This document shows positions 25,275-33,844 of a stretch of 34,966 nucleotides of DNA, piece after piece. Location: contig JARXAM010000067.1 of NCBI GenBank assembly GCA_029865845.1, forward strand, positions 1-34,966, written 5' to 3'. Numbering within the stretch: the stretch's first letter is position 1; every line of letters begins with the position of its first letter. The translations under genes and the position numbers were made by a program. The DNA comes from Rhodoferax sp. (lineage in GTDB: Bacteria > Pseudomonadota > Gammaproteobacteria > Burkholderiales > Burkholderiaceae_C). The notes beneath the pieces were generated by a model. It saw nothing but the letters and a program-made list of their open reading frames with translations, was not told the origin of the DNA and made no database searches.

Positions 25275-26444
25275 ATGACATTTTTATCTCGTTGGTGCCG
25301 CCTAAGTGTTGTTGTGGCCGTCGCGTGGTGTGTGTGGGCCGTGGACGGCTGGATGCGCCCCAGTCCTCTGCCTCCTGCACTGGCGCGCATGCCTGCCACC
25401 GAGGTGCAGGGCCAGCCGGTGCAGGCCGCTGGCTTGCAGCGTGTGGCGTCTGGCGACGTACCCATGCCACCGGGTGCCAAGGCCGCGCACGCCAGCAGCC
25501 TGCTACCCATGCCTGCGGGCAGCGCGGCGGCGTTGAGCTTGTTTTGGTTTTCCGGTGAACGCGAAAGCGGCCCCTTGGTGCAGATTGCGGCTACCCAGTG
25601 GGACCGCGCGAGCGGGCGCTGGCGTGAGCCACGGTTTGTGGTCAACCGCCACGCCATGGGCGATGTGCTGGGCCATGGGGTAAGGCGCTTGGGGAACCCG
25701 GTGTCGTGGTTGGACGCGCAGGGGCGCATTCACTTGTTTGTGGTCGCTACCGGCTGGGGTGGATGGGCGGCAAGCAGGGTGCTGCATCTGCGCCAAAGCA
25801 GCGCATCGCAGGATTTGGATGCCCTTGCCTTTGAGCCCATGCGTGTGCTGCCGCTGTCATGGCTTTGGAACACGAGCTTTTTGGTACGCAATGCCATGCT
25901 GCCCTTGCAAGACGGGGGGGCGGTGCTGCCGGTGCACTTTGAGCTTGGCCTGAAATACCCTGCCGCAGTCCGGATAAGTCCTGAGGGCGAGTTTTCGCGG
26001 CTTACGCGCATGTCCTCGCTGACCTACCAGCTACAGCCCAGTTTTTTGGCCCGTTCGCCACACGATTGGGTGGCCTTGATGCGCGATCAGCGCCACCATG
26101 GGCACATTACTGCGGTGCAAACTCTCGATGGGGGACAGCATTGGACGGACTTGCCCGATTTACCCATGGGCAACCCGGACTCTTCTGTGGCAGCCCTGGC
26201 CTTGGGCCAAGGACAAATGCTGCTGGCGCACAACCCGACCCCCCAGGGGCGCGCCCAGTTGGACTTGAGCCGAAGCACCGATGGCTTGCAGTGGACCTTG
26301 CACCACAACCTGCGCGCAGGCGACCCGGAGGCCGAGTTTTCCTATCCCGCCATGGCATGGGCCGATGACGCGCTATGGGTGGCCTACACCGTGGACCGGG
26401 CCACCTTGTCGTGGCAACGCTTTGCGCCCGGAGGCACACCATGA
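25275..26444 (+). CDS. sialidase-fold (BNR/Asp-box) protein with N-terminal membrane anchor
   Basis: 389 residues. A hydrophobic signal or anchor at about 8-24 directs it to the periplasmic side. The rest fits a six-bladed beta-propeller: one good Asp-box (TLDGGQHW) and one degenerate box (STDGLQW) are visible, with repeated strand patterns. The family includes exo-sialidases, but I cannot identify the full catalytic Arg triad, Tyr and Glu, so an enzymatic role on sialic acid is not shown. It could equally bind glycans. Its TGA overlaps the next ATG (26441-26444). Confidence 0.8.
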   Translation: MTFLSRWCRLSVVVAVAWCVWAVDGWMRPSPLPPALARMPATEVQGQPVQAAGLQRVASGDVPMPPGAKAAHASSLLPMPAGSAAALSLFWFSGERESGPLVQIAATQWDRASGRWREPRFVVNRHAMGDVLGHGVRRLGNPVSWLDAQGRIHLFVVATGWGGWAASRVLHLRQSSASQDLDALAFEPMRVLPLSWLWNTSFLVRNAMLPLQDGGAVLPVHFELGLKYPAAVRISPEGEFSRLTRMSSLTYQLQPSFLARSPHDWVALMRDQRHHGHITAVQTLDGGQHWTDLPDLPMGNPDSSVAALALGQGQMLLAHNPTPQGRAQLDLSRSTDGLQWTLHHNLRAGDPEAEFSYPAMAWADDALWVAYTVDRATLSWQRFAPGGTP

Positions 26445-27097
26445 GCACGCCAGCGTTGCCCGATTTGTTGGTCATGCAAGTTTGGTTGCACGTCGGATGG
26501 GCCGTGGTGCTGGCCGGTGGCAGTGCTGCCCTGCTGGCGCATGGGGCAGTGCCCTTGACGCTGCGGCGTGCTGTTGCTGTCGTAATGGGGCTGTGGGCGC
26601 TTATGCCCGGAGATATGTCTGCCGCCTATTGGCTGGGCCTGGCGTTTCAGGCACCGAGCGCGATGGGTGCACTGGTGTGGGCGGCGATGGGTTGGAGAGC
26701 CCTGCGCCCGGCGCGGGGGCACCACCACGTAGCGGCTGCGACCGCCCCCTATCGATGGGAGGTTGGGCTGGTGGTGTGCGGCATCGTGTTGGGCTGGGCC
26801 TTGCTACTAGACACTTTTGCGCAGTTGCCCGTGGCGCTGTACGAGCGCGGGTTTGACCGCCCGGCGCTGGGAGTCCTGATCGTTGTGGCGATGTTGCCCC
26901 TGTTGCAAGAGGGCAGTGTGCGGCGTGCCACGGCGTGGCTCGCTCCGGCAGCGGTGGCGCTGTTTGTGCTGCTGCGCCTGCCCACGGGCAACGTTTTTGA
27001 TGCCGTGTTGGATCCATGGTTATGGGGGGCTTTGCATGCGGTAGGTGTGCGCTGGGCTTACCAGCGCTGGCGAACCAGACCGCAGCCCGCCGCGTAA
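26441..27097 (+). CDS. polytopic membrane protein of unknown function
   Basis: 218 residues with about seven hydrophobic helices (for example VWLHVGWAVVLAGGSAALLA, VGLVVCGIVLGWALLLDTF and APAAVALFVLLRLPTG). No catalytic motif is recognised; it does not look like a transporter family I can name. It is translationally coupled to the sialidase-fold gene (ATGA), so the two probably work together at the inner membrane. The longer frame from 26375 was rejected because its extra residues lie inside the upstream gene. Confidence 0.75.
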   Translation: MSTPALPDLLVMQVWLHVGWAVVLAGGSAALLAHGAVPLTLRRAVAVVMGLWALMPGDMSAAYWLGLAFQAPSAMGALVWAAMGWRALRPARGHHHVAAATAPYRWEVGLVVCGIVLGWALLLDTFAQLPVALYERGFDRPALGVLIVVAMLPLLQEGSVRRATAWLAPAAVALFVLLRLPTGNVFDAVLDPWLWGALHAVGVRWAYQRWRTRPQPAA

Positions 27098-27140
27098 GCG
27101 CCCCACCTGGCGCAACGGGGTATCTTCGGGGCAGCAAGCC

Positions 27141-27290
27141 TTACAGCGGCTTGCGACCGGTGATGAGATTCACCAGAATCATCACCACCGCAACCACCAG
27201 AAGAACATGAATGAATCCCCCCATGGTGTAGGCACTGACCAGCCCTAGAAGCCACAAAACGATGAGCACAAGGGCGAAGGTGTAGAGCAT
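27141..27290 (-). CDS. DUF5670 / lmo0937-family mini membrane protein
   Basis: 49 residues, almost entirely two membrane helices: MLYTFALVLIVLWLLGLVSA, then TMGGFIHVLLVVAVVMILV, ending NLITGRKPL. The pattern LWLLGLV-x-YTMGGFIHxLLV is characteristic of this small family, which is of unknown function and often found near stress genes. The Met at 27290 was chosen over a longer frame from 27341, which would add a charged non-family tail. Transcribed toward the membrane protein gene at 27097. Confidence 0.88.
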   Translation of the reverse strand: MLYTFALVLIVLWLLGLVSAYTMGGFIHVLLVVAVVMILVNLITGRKPL

Positions 27291-27545
27291 GGGGGCTTTC
27301 AAGAAAAAAAGGGATGTGCGGTGTTTCAGTGTCTGGCGCATGGTTCATGGCGTCTGTTTGGCAGACCGCAGACACCGGCACTGGCACGCAAGGCCTGGCT
27401 TCCGCAGGGCGAGCGGGTTGGAGCCATGGCACTTGTGGTTCTCTATGATGCCGACTGGGGCACTGGCCTGCTTGGCGAGTCATCAGGACCACGCGCTTGA
27501 ATGCCCGTTGGTAGTCGCCCCACATGACAAAGAAAAGGAATCGGT

Positions 27546-27992
27546 ATGAACGTTCTGATGCTGCACGGCATTAACCACAACATGTTCGGCAAGCGGGACC
27601 CCGTGCAATACGGCACCATCACGCTGGACGAAATCAACAGCCGGCTGATTGCGCTGGGCCATGCGTTGGGGGCCGAGGTACAGACCTTTCAGACCAACCA
27701 TGAGGGCGCCATGTGTGAGCGCATTCATCAAGCGTATGCGCAGGGGGTGGATGCGGTACTCATCAATGCCGGTGCATGGACGCACTATAGCTATGGCATT
27801 CGCGATGCGCTGGCCATCTTGACCTGCCCGATTGTGGAGTTGCACATGTCCAACATCCATGCCCGTGAATCCTTTCGCCATCACTCGGTGTTTGCCGACA
27901 TCGTCAAGGGCCAGATTGCAGGCTTTGGCGTAGACAGCTACTTGCTGGCCCTGCGCGCTGCGGTATCTGCCGTGCAGGCGGCCAAGGCCTGA
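27546..27992 (+). CDS. aroQ: type II 3-dehydroquinate dehydratase-like protein (AroQ)
   Basis: 148 residues, the usual length for type II dehydroquinase, which turns 3-dehydroquinate into 3-dehydroshikimate in the shikimate or quinate pathway. Catalytic residues are kept: Asn12, Arg17, Tyr22, Asn74, Glu98, His100 (VELHMSNIHARESFRHHS) and Arg111. The N-terminal lid region reads LHGINHNMFGKRDP instead of the usual NGPNLNLLGTREP, so it belongs to a divergent branch and may be a second copy. AAAGGAA stands before ATG 27546. It is not beside accB-accC, the common place for aroQ in this group. The 255 bases before it hold no recognisable gene. Confidence 0.85.
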   Translation: MNVLMLHGINHNMFGKRDPVQYGTITLDEINSRLIALGHALGAEVQTFQTNHEGAMCERIHQAYAQGVDAVLINAGAWTHYSYGIRDALAILTCPIVELHMSNIHARESFRHHSVFADIVKGQIAGFGVDSYLLALRAAVSAVQAAKA

Positions 27993-28043
27993 GCCGAGGC
28001 TAACAGGGCCTGCGCAGGAGCCCGCCATCGCGAGCTTGCCGGT

Positions 28044-29828
28044 TCAGCGGGCCGGGCGTAGCAGCCATTCGCGGCGGAACAACCACTCTTGCACCTGCCA
28101 CACGTTGGACAGCGTGACCTCGCCGTCCTTGTGGCGGCTTTTCACATGCCAGCGCTGTGCGATCAGCGTGCAGGCGGGCAGGCACGAAGGCTGCTCGTGC
28201 AGGTCGTCTTGCAACCAGATAACGGCATCAAACTCGGCGAGCAAGCGTGTCAAGCGTTCTGGAGGGGGCAGGTCGGGGTAGAGTGCGCCGGTGTTGCGGC
28301 CCTCGGCGTCATAGGGGGTGATGCGGGCACCATGCAGAAGAAAGTGAAAGCGTTCGTATTGGCCGGTAAAGCCATTGGGCACGGCAACGCGTTGCCCCTG
28401 CATGTGCGCCTGAATGGTCGGGTTGTAGCCCGCCTGGTCGTTGGAGAGGGGCTGCACCATCAGCGCAAAGCAGCCGTACACCGCCAATACCGCCCCCAGG
28501 CTGGCATTGCGCGCCCAGGTCCCACGAACCATGCCAGCAACAGCGGATGCAATACCGAGCCCTGCCACGGTGCAGGTCAGCGCAAGTTCGGTGGGCGAGG
28601 CAATCCCCAGTGACCCCATGACCCAGCTGATGCGCCCCAGCATGACCAGCGCGGGCAGGGTGATGAGCAGCGTCAACCAAAACCAGAGGCGCGGCAGCCT
28701 GTCCCAGACCAACGCCATGGCGATGGCCACTGCGGGCATGGCGGGTATGACATAGCGCTCAGAGCGCTGGTTGGGGATCGTGAACACCACCAGCCACACC
28801 ACCACCCAGGCCAGCAGCACCCACGCTGCCGGGCGCAGGCGGCTTGGCCGCAGCGCGGTGCGTGCGTGGCGCAGCGCCAGCAGGCAAAAGCCCAGCACCG
28901 GCAGGGCGAGCAAGCCGCCGTTGGCGGGGTAGGCCAGCAACTGCGTCCACATGGGGTAGGGCCCCGACAGTGCAGCCTGCCAGTAGCCCATGCTGCTGGA
29001 CATCTTGCCGGCGTTTTCGGCCACGACAAACTCTTGCCATACGCTGGCCGGGTCGGGGTCCAGTACAAACCACAGGGCGAAAATGCCCACCCCCAGCAAG
29101 GTACTCCAACCGGTGCCTATGGTGGTGCGCACCGTTGTGCGCCAACTCCAGGGCATGCTGAGCAGCACGGCGCACCACAGGGCGGCGGCGGCGGGTGCAA
29201 CCAAGGCAAAGGACTTGTAGGCCGCACCTAGGCCCATGGCCACACCAAACAGCGTGTAGGCCAACGGGCCGGGTGTGGGGCGGGCACGTTGCCCGCTGGC
29301 GGTGGTGTCGCTGCGCAGGCCCAGCCACAACACCCACCACATGGGCAAGGCCAGCCAGAAGGTCTCGGGCGCGGAGGTGAGGTACACCCGCCCATAGCGG
29401 AAGGTAGAAAAAAACAGCAAGTACAGGGCCGCTGCCACGCAGGCGGTGCGCAGCCGGCGGTCCGGATCGCTCAGCCGGTAGGCAAAAAAGGCCAAGAAGG
29501 CGGTGGTCGCAAACGTATAGGCAACGCTGGGCAGGCGCAGAGCCCACAGGTTCCACGTCTGGCCCCAGCCACCGGCCACCATGGCCTGCCAGATGAGCAG
29601 GGGAGGCTTGGTGTTTCGGGTCCCAACGAGTTCTGATTGCAGGGGCAGCCAGTGCCCGCTTTCCGCGGTCATGCGGGCGATATGGATGTAGACCATTTCG
29701 TCACCGTTGGTCGGTGCGTAGGCGCTGCCCAGGCCGAACAGGTAGAGTGTGGCCGCGACCACAACTAGCGCCAGCCACGCCATGCTTGCGGGCCTCAGAG
29801 GCTCAAATTGCTTGAAGTCCCGCACCAT
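28044..29828 (-). CDS. ArnT-like integral-membrane glycosyltransferase (GT83 / PMT superfamily)
   Basis: 594 residues, GT-C fold: about 11-13 membrane helices, a first periplasmic loop with the acidic motif NGDEMVYIH, and a C-terminal soluble periplasmic domain of about 130 residues. Such enzymes move a sugar from an undecaprenyl-phosphate carrier to lipid A or another envelope acceptor. The acceptor here is unknown; an aminoarabinose route is not encoded nearby. ATG 29828 was chosen because it lies seven bases after the GtrA stop; a longer frame overlaps gtrA. Third gene of the GT9-GtrA-ArnT operon. Confidence 0.88.
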   Translation of the reverse strand: MVRDFKQFEPLRPASMAWLALVVVAATLYLFGLGSAYAPTNGDEMVYIHIARMTAESGHWLPLQSELVGTRNTKPPLLIWQAMVAGGWGQTWNLWALRLPSVAYTFATTAFLAFFAYRLSDPDRRLRTACVAAALYLLFFSTFRYGRVYLTSAPETFWLALPMWWVLWLGLRSDTTASGQRARPTPGPLAYTLFGVAMGLGAAYKSFALVAPAAAALWCAVLLSMPWSWRTTVRTTIGTGWSTLLGVGIFALWFVLDPDPASVWQEFVVAENAGKMSSSMGYWQAALSGPYPMWTQLLAYPANGGLLALPVLGFCLLALRHARTALRPSRLRPAAWVLLAWVVVWLVVFTIPNQRSERYVIPAMPAVAIAMALVWDRLPRLWFWLTLLITLPALVMLGRISWVMGSLGIASPTELALTCTVAGLGIASAVAGMVRGTWARNASLGAVLAVYGCFALMVQPLSNDQAGYNPTIQAHMQGQRVAVPNGFTGQYERFHFLLHGARITPYDAEGRNTGALYPDLPPPERLTRLLAEFDAVIWLQDDLHEQPSCLPACTLIAQRWHVKSRHKDGEVTLSNVWQVQEWLFRREWLLRPAR

Positions 29829-29835
29829 GATGTGC

Positions 29836-30318
29836 TCACTCGCGGTTGCGTTTGAAGGTCCAACGGTCGTTGGCCAGAAAGTTGCTGACGCTGGCTGCCA
29901 GGATGGCAATGATGTTGGCCAGGCGGTAGTCCATGCTGCCCGACAGCAGTAGCGTCAGCACATATTGCATACCGCTGCCAAAGGCCGAGGCGGTAACGTA
30001 CTGGCCGAATTCCATGCCCAGCAGGCGCAGGCTCACCGGTTGCACCTCACCCGCCTCTAAGGTTTTTACCCGGTCCGACCAAGTCCACAGGCGGTTCCAG
30101 GTGAAGTTATTCAGGGTGGCCAGTGCGATGGCCAGCGCCAATGAAAAGTAGGGCTTGTTGTAGCCCGCTTCAATGTGGTTAAAGAGGTACTCGTGGCCAA
30201 TGTGCAGCACCACCAAATTCACCACGGTGCCGCTGGCACCCACAATGCCAAACTTGATGTAGCGGTACTTCTCCAGCAGCCCGAGCGCCCAAAGCACAGC
30301 GTGTTGCACACCCTTCAT
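29836..30318 (-). CDS. GtrA-like polyprenyl-linked-sugar flippase
   Basis: 160 residues, four membrane helices (for example YIKFGIVGASGTVVNLVVL and NIIAILAASVSNFLAND) with the GtrA signature NNFTWNRLWTWSDR. GtrA proteins are thought to flip undecaprenyl-phosphate sugars for use by a periplasmic glycosyltransferase, which fits the ArnT-like gene directly after it. ATG 30318 overlaps the GT9 stop (ATGA); a longer frame to 30456 lies inside the upstream gene. Confidence 0.9.
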   Translation of the reverse strand: MKGVQHAVLWALGLLEKYRYIKFGIVGASGTVVNLVVLHIGHEYLFNHIEAGYNKPYFSLALAIALATLNNFTWNRLWTWSDRVKTLEAGEVQPVSLRLLGMEFGQYVTASAFGSGMQYVLTLLLSGSMDYRLANIIAILAASVSNFLANDRWTFKRNRE

Positions 30319-31562
30319 GCCGCGGCCCCTGAACCTGTGGTGGCTGCGCCCAAAAACGCCAGGGCTTGGTGCAACACAGGGTCTGGCGCGATGCGCTTGA
30401 GGCACTGGTTGTCGCCATCGCAAAAGGTCAGGCGGTGGTTGTAGGCAGTCAGGCACGGGGAGCAGGCGATACCGCTTTCCAGAATGATGGTGCGGTGTCC
30501 CAAGGGGCCATACAACTTGCCGGTTTCGGGCCCGAAGAACACCATGGTTTGAATGGGCGTAACGGTTGCAAAGTGGCTGGGGCCGCCGTCGTTGGTAATG
30601 AGCAGGCTGCTGGCGTGCATGAGCATGAGCAACTCGCGGATGCTTTTGGTGTACCCGGTCAGGTTCAGACAGGCGGCATCGCCGACTTGCGTCTGCAAAT
30701 CACGCGCCAGCACGGCATCATCCTTCAGGCCAATCAGGCCCACGGCATAACCACCATGGCACAGGCCTTGCACCACGCGCGCATAGTGGCTGGCAGGCCA
30801 GGCCCGCTCAGGCAGGATGCCGCCCCCTGCATAGACCAGCACCAGACGCCGTTCGCGGGTGATGGGGTGGTCGCTTTCCAACTTGCTGCTGTAGGTTTCC
30901 AGCTCGGTGTCGGTGAACTTGACGGCCAGCTCGGTGTCTACCGGCGTGCTGCGGATGGCGGCGGCGCGATTGCGCGGCATGCTGTTGGGCGCATCCAGTG
31001 CATCGACCAAGGACAAAAACTGTTTGCTGATGTGCTGGTACGGGTTGTACGGGATGCTGTGGTTGATGAAGCTGCCTCGGTACAAGCCCTCCTGCGTGTG
31101 GGGTGTGAAGCCCGCACGCACCGGTGCGCCGGTGCTGAAGGACAGCAGCGCGCTCACACGCGAAAACAGCTCGCAGTCGATCACTGCATCCAGTCCGATG
31201 CGGCGGAACTTGAGGCTGACCTTCACAATGTCAGCGATCAGCGTCCCGCCCGAGCTGTCATCCAGCGAGTGCATGTGCTGGGCTTGTGTGAGCGAGAGGA
31301 GCTTGGAGACTTCCTGGTTCTTTTTGAGTTGCAGGATGTGGATGGCCGCCCCCGGATACTGGCGGCGCAACTGCGCAAACATGGGGCCCGCCAGCACGAT
31401 GCTGCCCATCTCGGACAGCAGGATGACCAGGATGTTTTGGGGCGCGGCAGGCATGCGGGCCGGTGCGCCGAATAGCCCGGTCAAACGCACCCACGCAGAC
31501 ACCGCCGCGCAGAGCAGCTGGCCGACCCAGCGGTCAATGAAGCGTTGTGTCTGGAGGTTCAT
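30315..31562 (-). CDS. glycosyltransferase family 9 (heptosyltransferase-like)
   Basis: 415 residues, GT-B fold. The N-terminal acceptor domain begins at NILVILLSEMGSIVLAGPM, a variant of the heptosyltransferase start. The donor domain contains LITNDGGPSHFATV and FFGPETGKLYGPLG, the typical GT9 nucleotide-sugar site. Four late cysteines (IACSPCLTAYNH, TFCDGDNQC) are as in GT9 proteins of this kind. It probably adds heptose or a related sugar to LPS core or another surface glycan. First gene of the operon, 62 bases downstream of metK. Confidence 0.88.
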   Translation of the reverse strand: MNLQTQRFIDRWVGQLLCAAVSAWVRLTGLFGAPARMPAAPQNILVILLSEMGSIVLAGPMFAQLRRQYPGAAIHILQLKKNQEVSKLLSLTQAQHMHSLDDSSGGTLIADIVKVSLKFRRIGLDAVIDCELFSRVSALLSFSTGAPVRAGFTPHTQEGLYRGSFINHSIPYNPYQHISKQFLSLVDALDAPNSMPRNRAAAIRSTPVDTELAVKFTDTELETYSSKLESDHPITRERRLVLVYAGGGILPERAWPASHYARVVQGLCHGGYAVGLIGLKDDAVLARDLQTQVGDAACLNLTGYTKSIRELLMLMHASSLLITNDGGPSHFATVTPIQTMVFFGPETGKLYGPLGHRTIILESGIACSPCLTAYNHRLTFCDGDNQCLKRIAPDPVLHQALAFLGAATTGSGAAA

Positions 31563-31624
31563 GGTCGATGTGCGCCGTGTGGCTGTGTTGTCAAGCTTGA
31601 GTATCTGCTACGCAAACCCGTGAC

Positions 31625-32806
31625 TTACAGGCCAGCCGCTGCACGCAGCGTTTGGGCCTTGTCGGTGCGTTCCCAAGTGAACTCGGGTTCTTCGCGGCCA
31701 AAGTGGCCATAGGCTGCCGTCTTGGCGTAGATGGGGCGCAGCAGGTCCAGCATCTGGATGATGCCTTTGGGGCGCAGGTCAAAGTGCGCGTTCACCAAAG
31801 CGGCGATCTGTTCGTCGGGGATGACACCGGTGCCTTCGGTATACACGGTCACATTCATGGGCTTGGCCACGCCAATCGCGTAAGCAACCTGAATCTGGCA
31901 TTGCTTGGCCAGACCGGCCGCGACGATGTTTTTGGCCACATAGCGCGCGGCATAGGCTGCAGAGCGGTCGACCTTGGACGGGTCTTTGCCCGAGAACGCG
32001 CCACCGCCGTGCGGGCAGGCACCGCCGTAGGTGTCCACAATGATTTTGCGACCGGTCAGCCCGCAATCGCCCTGGGGCCCGCCGATCACAAAACGGCCGG
32101 TGGGGTTGATCAGGTAGCGGGTGTTGTGCAGCCACTCTTTGGGCAGCACGGGCTTGATGATTTCTTCAATGATGGCTTCGGTGAACGAGGCCTTCATCGT
32201 GTGCTGGGTTTCCGACTGGTCGGGGCTGTGCTGGGTGGACAGCACCACGGTGTCAATGCTGTGGGGTTTGCCATCCACATAGCGCATGGTGACCTGGCTC
32301 TTGGCGTCCGGACGCAAAAAAGGCAGGCGACCGTCTTTGCGCAATTGCGCTTGGCGCTCCACCAAGCGGTGGGCGTAGTAAATGGGTGCGGGCATCAGCT
32401 CGGGCGTTTCGTCGCAGGCGTAGCCAAACATCAGGCCCTGGTCGCCCGCACCGATGTTGAGGTGGTCGTCGGAGGCATGGTCCACGCCCTGGGCGATGTC
32501 GTTGGACTGCTTGTCATAAGCGACCAGCACCGCGCAACCCTTGTAGTCGATGCCGTATTCGGTGTTGTCGTAGCCAATGCGCTTGATGGTGTCACGCGCC
32601 ACCTGGATGTAGTCCACGTGGGCGTTGGTAGTGATTTCACCGGCCAGTACCACTAAGCCGGTATTGGTCAACGTTTCAGCGGCTACACGAGAGCGGGGAT
32701 CTTGCGCAAAGATCGCGTCCAGAATGGCATCAGAAATCTGGTCCGCCACCTTGTCGGGGTGGCCTTCAGAGACGGATTCAGAGGTAAAGAGGAAGTCGTT
32801 CGCCAT
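31625..32806 (-). CDS. metK: S-adenosylmethionine synthetase
   Basis: 393 residues, full length. It joins ATP and methionine to make SAM. Signatures: [20 protein letters not shown] near the N-terminus, [15 protein letters not shown] in the middle and [19 protein letters not shown] at the phosphate-binding loop. ATG 32806 has TGGAG seven bases upstream. Divergent from the acyltransferase genes across 180 bases. The 62 bases after it, before the GT9 gene, hold nothing recognised. Confidence 0.98.
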   Translation of the reverse strand: MANDFLFTSESVSEGHPDKVADQISDAILDAIFAQDPRSRVAAETLTNTGLVVLAGEITTNAHVDYIQVARDTIKRIGYDNTEYGIDYKGCAVLVAYDKQSNDIAQGVDHASDDHLNIGAGDQGLMFGYACDETPELMPAPIYYAHRLVERQAQLRKDGRLPFLRPDAKSQVTMRYVDGKPHSIDTVVLSTQHSPDQSETQHTMKASFTEAIIEEIIKPVLPKEWLHNTRYLINPTGRFVIGGPQGDCGLTGRKIIVDTYGGACPHGGGAFSGKDPSKVDRSAAYAARYVAKNIVAAGLAKQCQIQVAYAIGVAKPMNVTVYTEGTGVIPDEQIAALVNAHFDLRPKGIIQMLDLLRPIYAKTAAYGHFGREEPEFTWERTDKAQTLRAAAGL

Positions 32807-32843
32807 GTGGGTTCTCCAAAATAAACATCAAGACGCGTTGCTT

Positions 32844-32924
32844 GAGCTTTGGAGCTTTCAGCGAACGCTTTAGCAGATTCGCCAGTGGGGGCGAGGCACA
32901 ATGGCAGTTTTTTGGACCACTGCC
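32844..32924 (-). promoter_or_regulatory. metK leader with repeats and hairpins
   Basis: Upstream of metK (minus strand) are a 6-bp hairpin GGCAGT / ACTGCC (32903-32908 and 32919-32924), a small palindrome AGCG-AA-CGCT (32860-32869) and a direct repeat GAGCTTT (32844-32850 and 32852-32858). No known SAM or SAH riboswitch is recognised. Confidence 0.3.
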
Positions 32925-32951
32925 GCTGTGATGTCACCCTGCAAGTAGTTC

Positions 32952-32957
32952 TATAAC
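32952..32957 (+). promoter_or_regulatory. possible -10 box of the acyltransferase promoter
   Basis: TATAAC, five of six matches to the -10 consensus, lies 29 bases before the ATG at 32987. No good -35 is seen. Confidence 0.3.
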
Positions 32958-32986
32958 TCGGTGACGCGGAGAATTTTAGCCCACCC

Positions 32987-33829
32987 ATGGCGCTTATATT
33001 TCAGTTTCTTTCCTTGTGGCCTTTGCGGCTGTTGCATGCCCTTGGGGCCGGGTGCGGTTGGTTGGTATATCTCGTGTCGGGTGCGTATCGCCGCCGGTTT
33101 CGGGACCATGCCGCGTGTGCAGGCATCAGCCGGGCCGATCAGTGCTTGGCGATTGAAGCTGCTGGCAAGATGGTGATGGAGCTTCCTCGTCTGTGGTTGG
33201 GTGCGCCGGTACCGGTGCAATGGGAGGGTGCCGCGCACATTGAGGACGCTCTGGCAACGCGGCAAGGCGTATTGTTTTTAACCCCCCATGTGGGCAGTTT
33301 TGAGGTGACCGCGCGGGCCTTTGCCCATCGCTTTGGCCCTGGGGGTGCGGAAATGACAGTGCTGTACCGGCCGGCCCGCCAGCCCTGGCTGCGCCGTTGG
33401 GTCGAAGCCAGCCGCGCACTGCCGGGGCTGCACACCGCACCGGCCACGCTGGCGGGCGTCAAACAATTGATCAAGGCCTTGCGTGCGGGCCAGTGTGTGG
33501 GCTTGTTGCCCGACCAGGTTCCTCCAAAGGGGCAAGGGGCCTGGGTTCCTTTTTTTGGGCGCAATGCCTACACCATGACTTTGGCGGCCCGACTGGCCCA
33601 GCAAACCGGTGCGCGCCTGGTGCTTGCGTGGGGCGAGCGCCTGCCCGCCGGTGCGGGTTACAAAGTGGGTGTGCGGCCCTACCCGGCACCGCTGCCGCAG
33701 GACGTGACCGAGGCAACGGCCCACATCAACCAGGCCATGGAGCAGGTCATCCGGGAGCTACCCTCGCAATACCTGTGGGGCTATGCGCGCTACAAAGAAC
33801 CGCGTCGGACCGACGCTGCGGCCGAATAA
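32987..33829 (+). CDS. LpxL/HtrB-family lysophospholipid (lipid A) acyltransferase, copy 1
   Basis: 280 residues with one N-terminal membrane helix. The catalytic HX4(D/E) motif is His-x4-Glu in TPHVGSFEV, and LLPDQVPPKGQGAWVPFFG is the substrate-site signature. These enzymes add secondary acyl chains to lipid A at the inner face of the inner membrane. It is first of a tandem pair. CDS 2 begins 15 bases after its stop, so both are co-transcribed. Chain specificity cannot be read from sequence. Confidence 0.9.
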   Translation: MALIFQFLSLWPLRLLHALGAGCGWLVYLVSGAYRRRFRDHAACAGISRADQCLAIEAAGKMVMELPRLWLGAPVPVQWEGAAHIEDALATRQGVLFLTPHVGSFEVTARAFAHRFGPGGAEMTVLYRPARQPWLRRWVEASRALPGLHTAPATLAGVKQLIKALRAGQCVGLLPDQVPPKGQGAWVPFFGRNAYTMTLAARLAQQTGARLVLAWGERLPAGAGYKVGVRPYPAPLPQDVTEATAHINQAMEQVIRELPSQYLWGYARYKEPRRTDAAAE

Positions 33830-33844
33830 GAAAGCCACAAAAAA

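Noticed and set aside
32807-32986. SAM or SAH riboswitch upstream of metK
   Set aside because: No consensus core of a known SAM or SAH class could be recognised; only simple hairpins and repeats are present.
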